From Tritrichomonas musculus (taxonomy: Eukaryota; Parabasalia; Tritrichomonadida; Tritrichomonadidae), in assembly GCA_039105265.1 (NCBI GenBank), contig JAPFFF010000004.1:992001-1056000 (forward strand): DNA of 64,000 nucleotides, read 5' to 3'. Within the stretch, counting starts at the first letter, position 1. Every line of letters starts with the position of its first letter. The position numbers were made by a program, and so were the translations under genes. Positions 62,405-64,000 of this stretch are shown here, piece by piece. The notes under the pieces are model-generated. The model was given only the letters and a program-made list of their open reading frames with translations, was not told where the DNA came from and ran no database searches.

Positions 62405-62551
62405 AATTAAAGTTTAACCTTATGTTTCACATGAATTCTTTTAATTATTGATCGTTTTTAATAAACAAAATTTCTTATTTAATTTTTTCAGAATTTATCT
62501 GTTCATTACAAACTTTTTCAATAATTTAATTTTTTAAACGAATCTATTTTT

Positions 62552-64000
62552 ATGAGATTTTATTTTGGTCCACTTAGAGAATCTAGACCACTTTATGATC
62601 TTACTGTTTATATTGATGGGGCTGAAATAATATGCCCCAGAAAAAGTGCTGTTAAATTAGTTCCAAAAATCAGAATTGCAGATTTAGAACAAGAAGATTT
62701 ACAAACTTTTACGATAGAAGGATTTTCCGTAAAAAATGATGAAGAATTAAAATTAGCTACAGATATTTTATCAGAAAAGCCAATTTGGATTACTTTTTCA
62801 AATTATCAATTTTTATTAGATATGGCAAATGCATTTGAAATATCTGAACTCACTGTTATTTTAAATACATATTACAAATGCCATAAAAATATAGATCAAA
62901 AAGCTATTAATGAATACATTGAATTACATGGTCAGAATTCATTACTTGAAGCCGCAGTAAGTGAAGAACCACAATTTGTCAATGGTTTAATTAATACAAC
63001 CAAATTTGATATCAATCAAAAAGATGAAAGAAACGGAGTTTGCCATATTATATTAACTTGAGACACCATTGATTATCGCAGCCAAGAATCATAATACAGA
63101 AGTTGTTGGTCTACTTTTACAGAATCCAAAGATAAAAGTAAATTCAGCGACCAGTGTATGCATATAAAAAAAAAAATTAATTTTTTTTAAGGATGTTTTT
63201 TATTCAATTTTTTGAATGGAATTACAGCTCTTCATTATGCATGTATGAGTGACGATAGAGAAGCAGTTGCCTTTATTTTAAACCATATTGATACTGATGT
63301 TAATGCAATGGCCTTATCACTGCCAATTGACTATGATTTTGGTCGTAAAATATATCGAAATGTTTATCCAATTCACATGGCATGTCATTTTGGGTCCAAC
63401 CGTCTTTTTGACCTCATCAAAGTTCAGCCAGGGGTTCGAATTAACGTTCAAGATGACTGTAACCGTTCAATTCTTCATTATTCATTCAAAAATTGCCAAT
63501 ATGACGTCTATCGTCAAGTATTGAAATTTCCGCGTTTCAATTGCAAAGAGGATAAATGCGGTTATGACGGTTATCCCATTCATATTGTTTGTCAAATTAA
63601 TAATTTGAAAGGATGCCAGTTCTTGCTCTCACAGCCAATGATCCAGCTTGACGATCCCGTTGATGACAAGCGAAACAAAGATGATTACGGCAAGACTCCG
63701 ATATTGATTGCATCTGCCAGAGGTTATGGTGAAATTGTGAAGGCCATTCTTGACCATGGACTGGTTGACTTCAATTATCGATTGAGCACGACGGGCGAAT
63801 CAACTTTGCTGAATTTGTGCTTTTATGGACTCGATGATGCACTTTATGTATTAATGAATAAAAAAGGATTCTCAATGCGAAATCAAAAATACAAGGATGA
63901 TTCAACGCCTCTTATTCTTGCTACAAATGCAAGTAGTGTCAAGTCTGTTCAAATGCTTCTTGATTACGGTTTCTATGAAATAAATGCTATTGAAAAAGTT
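62552..64000 (+). CDS. Ankyrin-repeat protein, interrupted, running off the right edge
   Basis: Starts at ATG 62552. The first 140 residues form an N-terminal helical domain typical of the large trichomonad ankyrin family (PLYDLTVYIDGAEIICP, BTB-like in spacing). Ankyrin repeats then begin, and after two interruptions they continue open from about 63217 to the window end (for example NGITALHYACMS, GKTPILIASARGYGEIVKAIL). The first interruption (63036-63060) has features of a very short intron. The second (about 63154-63215) holds A and T runs and has no clear splice sites. The gene may be functional with introns, or it may be freshly decayed. Ankyrin arrays bind proteins; the partner is unknown. 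The distal part is GC-richer. Confidence 0.7.
63036..63060 (+). other. Possible 25-base intron in the ankyrin gene
   Basis: GTTTGC begins the segment and ATTAACTTGAG ends it, resembling the trichomonad combined branch point and 3' splice site (ACTAACACACAG). Removal would join ...RNG to TPLIIAAKNH, the normal ankyrin pattern, and avoid the TGA at 63059-63061. Very short introns are known in Trichomonas, but this one is inferred from sequence only. Confidence 0.4.

Overview
This window looks like nuclear DNA of a parabasalid protist, most likely a Tritrichomonas-type trichomonad. The genus is inferred from gene families, not proven. Intergenic DNA is extremely AT-rich. Nearly all genes are single uninterrupted reading frames with very short leaders, and several have a TCA(C/T)(A/T) initiator-like motif 15-36 bases before the ATG. 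The families are those that trichomonads expand: Sel1-repeat proteins, polytopic PAS/cyclase-type receptors, TKL-like kinases in tandem, ankyrin proteins, GT61-type glycosyltransferases, and a GPR1/FUN34/YaaH acetate transporter. The standard code fits; in-frame TGA appears only in decayed genes.

Layout. 1-4.7 kb: a gene relic at the left edge, a small doubtful ORF, a SatP-type transporter, and AT-rich DNA holding a pair of 16-bp inverted repeats 711 bp apart. 4.7-10.6 kb: a 1965-residue protein with 13 + 16 Sel1 repeats on either side of an acidic linker containing 26 tandem octapeptides. 11.1-20.4 kb: a TPR protein, a GT61-like glycosyltransferase, a double-AAA ATPase and an armadillo-type protein. 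20.6-24.8 kb: a large membrane receptor with a PAS-like module and a degenerate cyclase-homology domain. 25-32 kb: a thioredoxin-fold protein without CXXC, an LRR protein, a disordered protein and the AP-1 gamma adaptin. 32.8-43.4 kb: a 2137-residue low-complexity/coiled-coil protein, the farnesyltransferase beta subunit and a PP2A B56 regulatory subunit. 43.4-51 kb: mostly gene-free, with two non-autonomous DNA-transposon-like elements (44884-46351 and 49152-50088, the latter with an 8-bp target duplication) around an importin-alpha-like ARM protein. 51-55.2 kb: four abutting kinase genes, all broken. 55.8-61 kb: a MATE transporter and then a decayed stretch. 61.1-64 kb: a Rab GTPase, a probably lipidated DUF4476-like protein, and an interrupted ankyrin-repeat gene running off the right edge.

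No operons are evident. Functionally the intact genes are mainly housekeeping: membrane traffic (AP-1 gamma, Rab), protein prenylation (FTase beta), secretory-pathway glycosylation and folding (GT61, thioredoxin-fold protein), phosphatase targeting (B56), transport (SatP, MATE) and sensing (receptor). The points most worth following are the kinase graveyard, the receptor's inactive-looking cyclase domain, a possible 25-base intron in the ankyrin gene, the two TIR elements, a structured hairpin at 10.83-10.91 kb, and abrupt GC shifts inside several genes.
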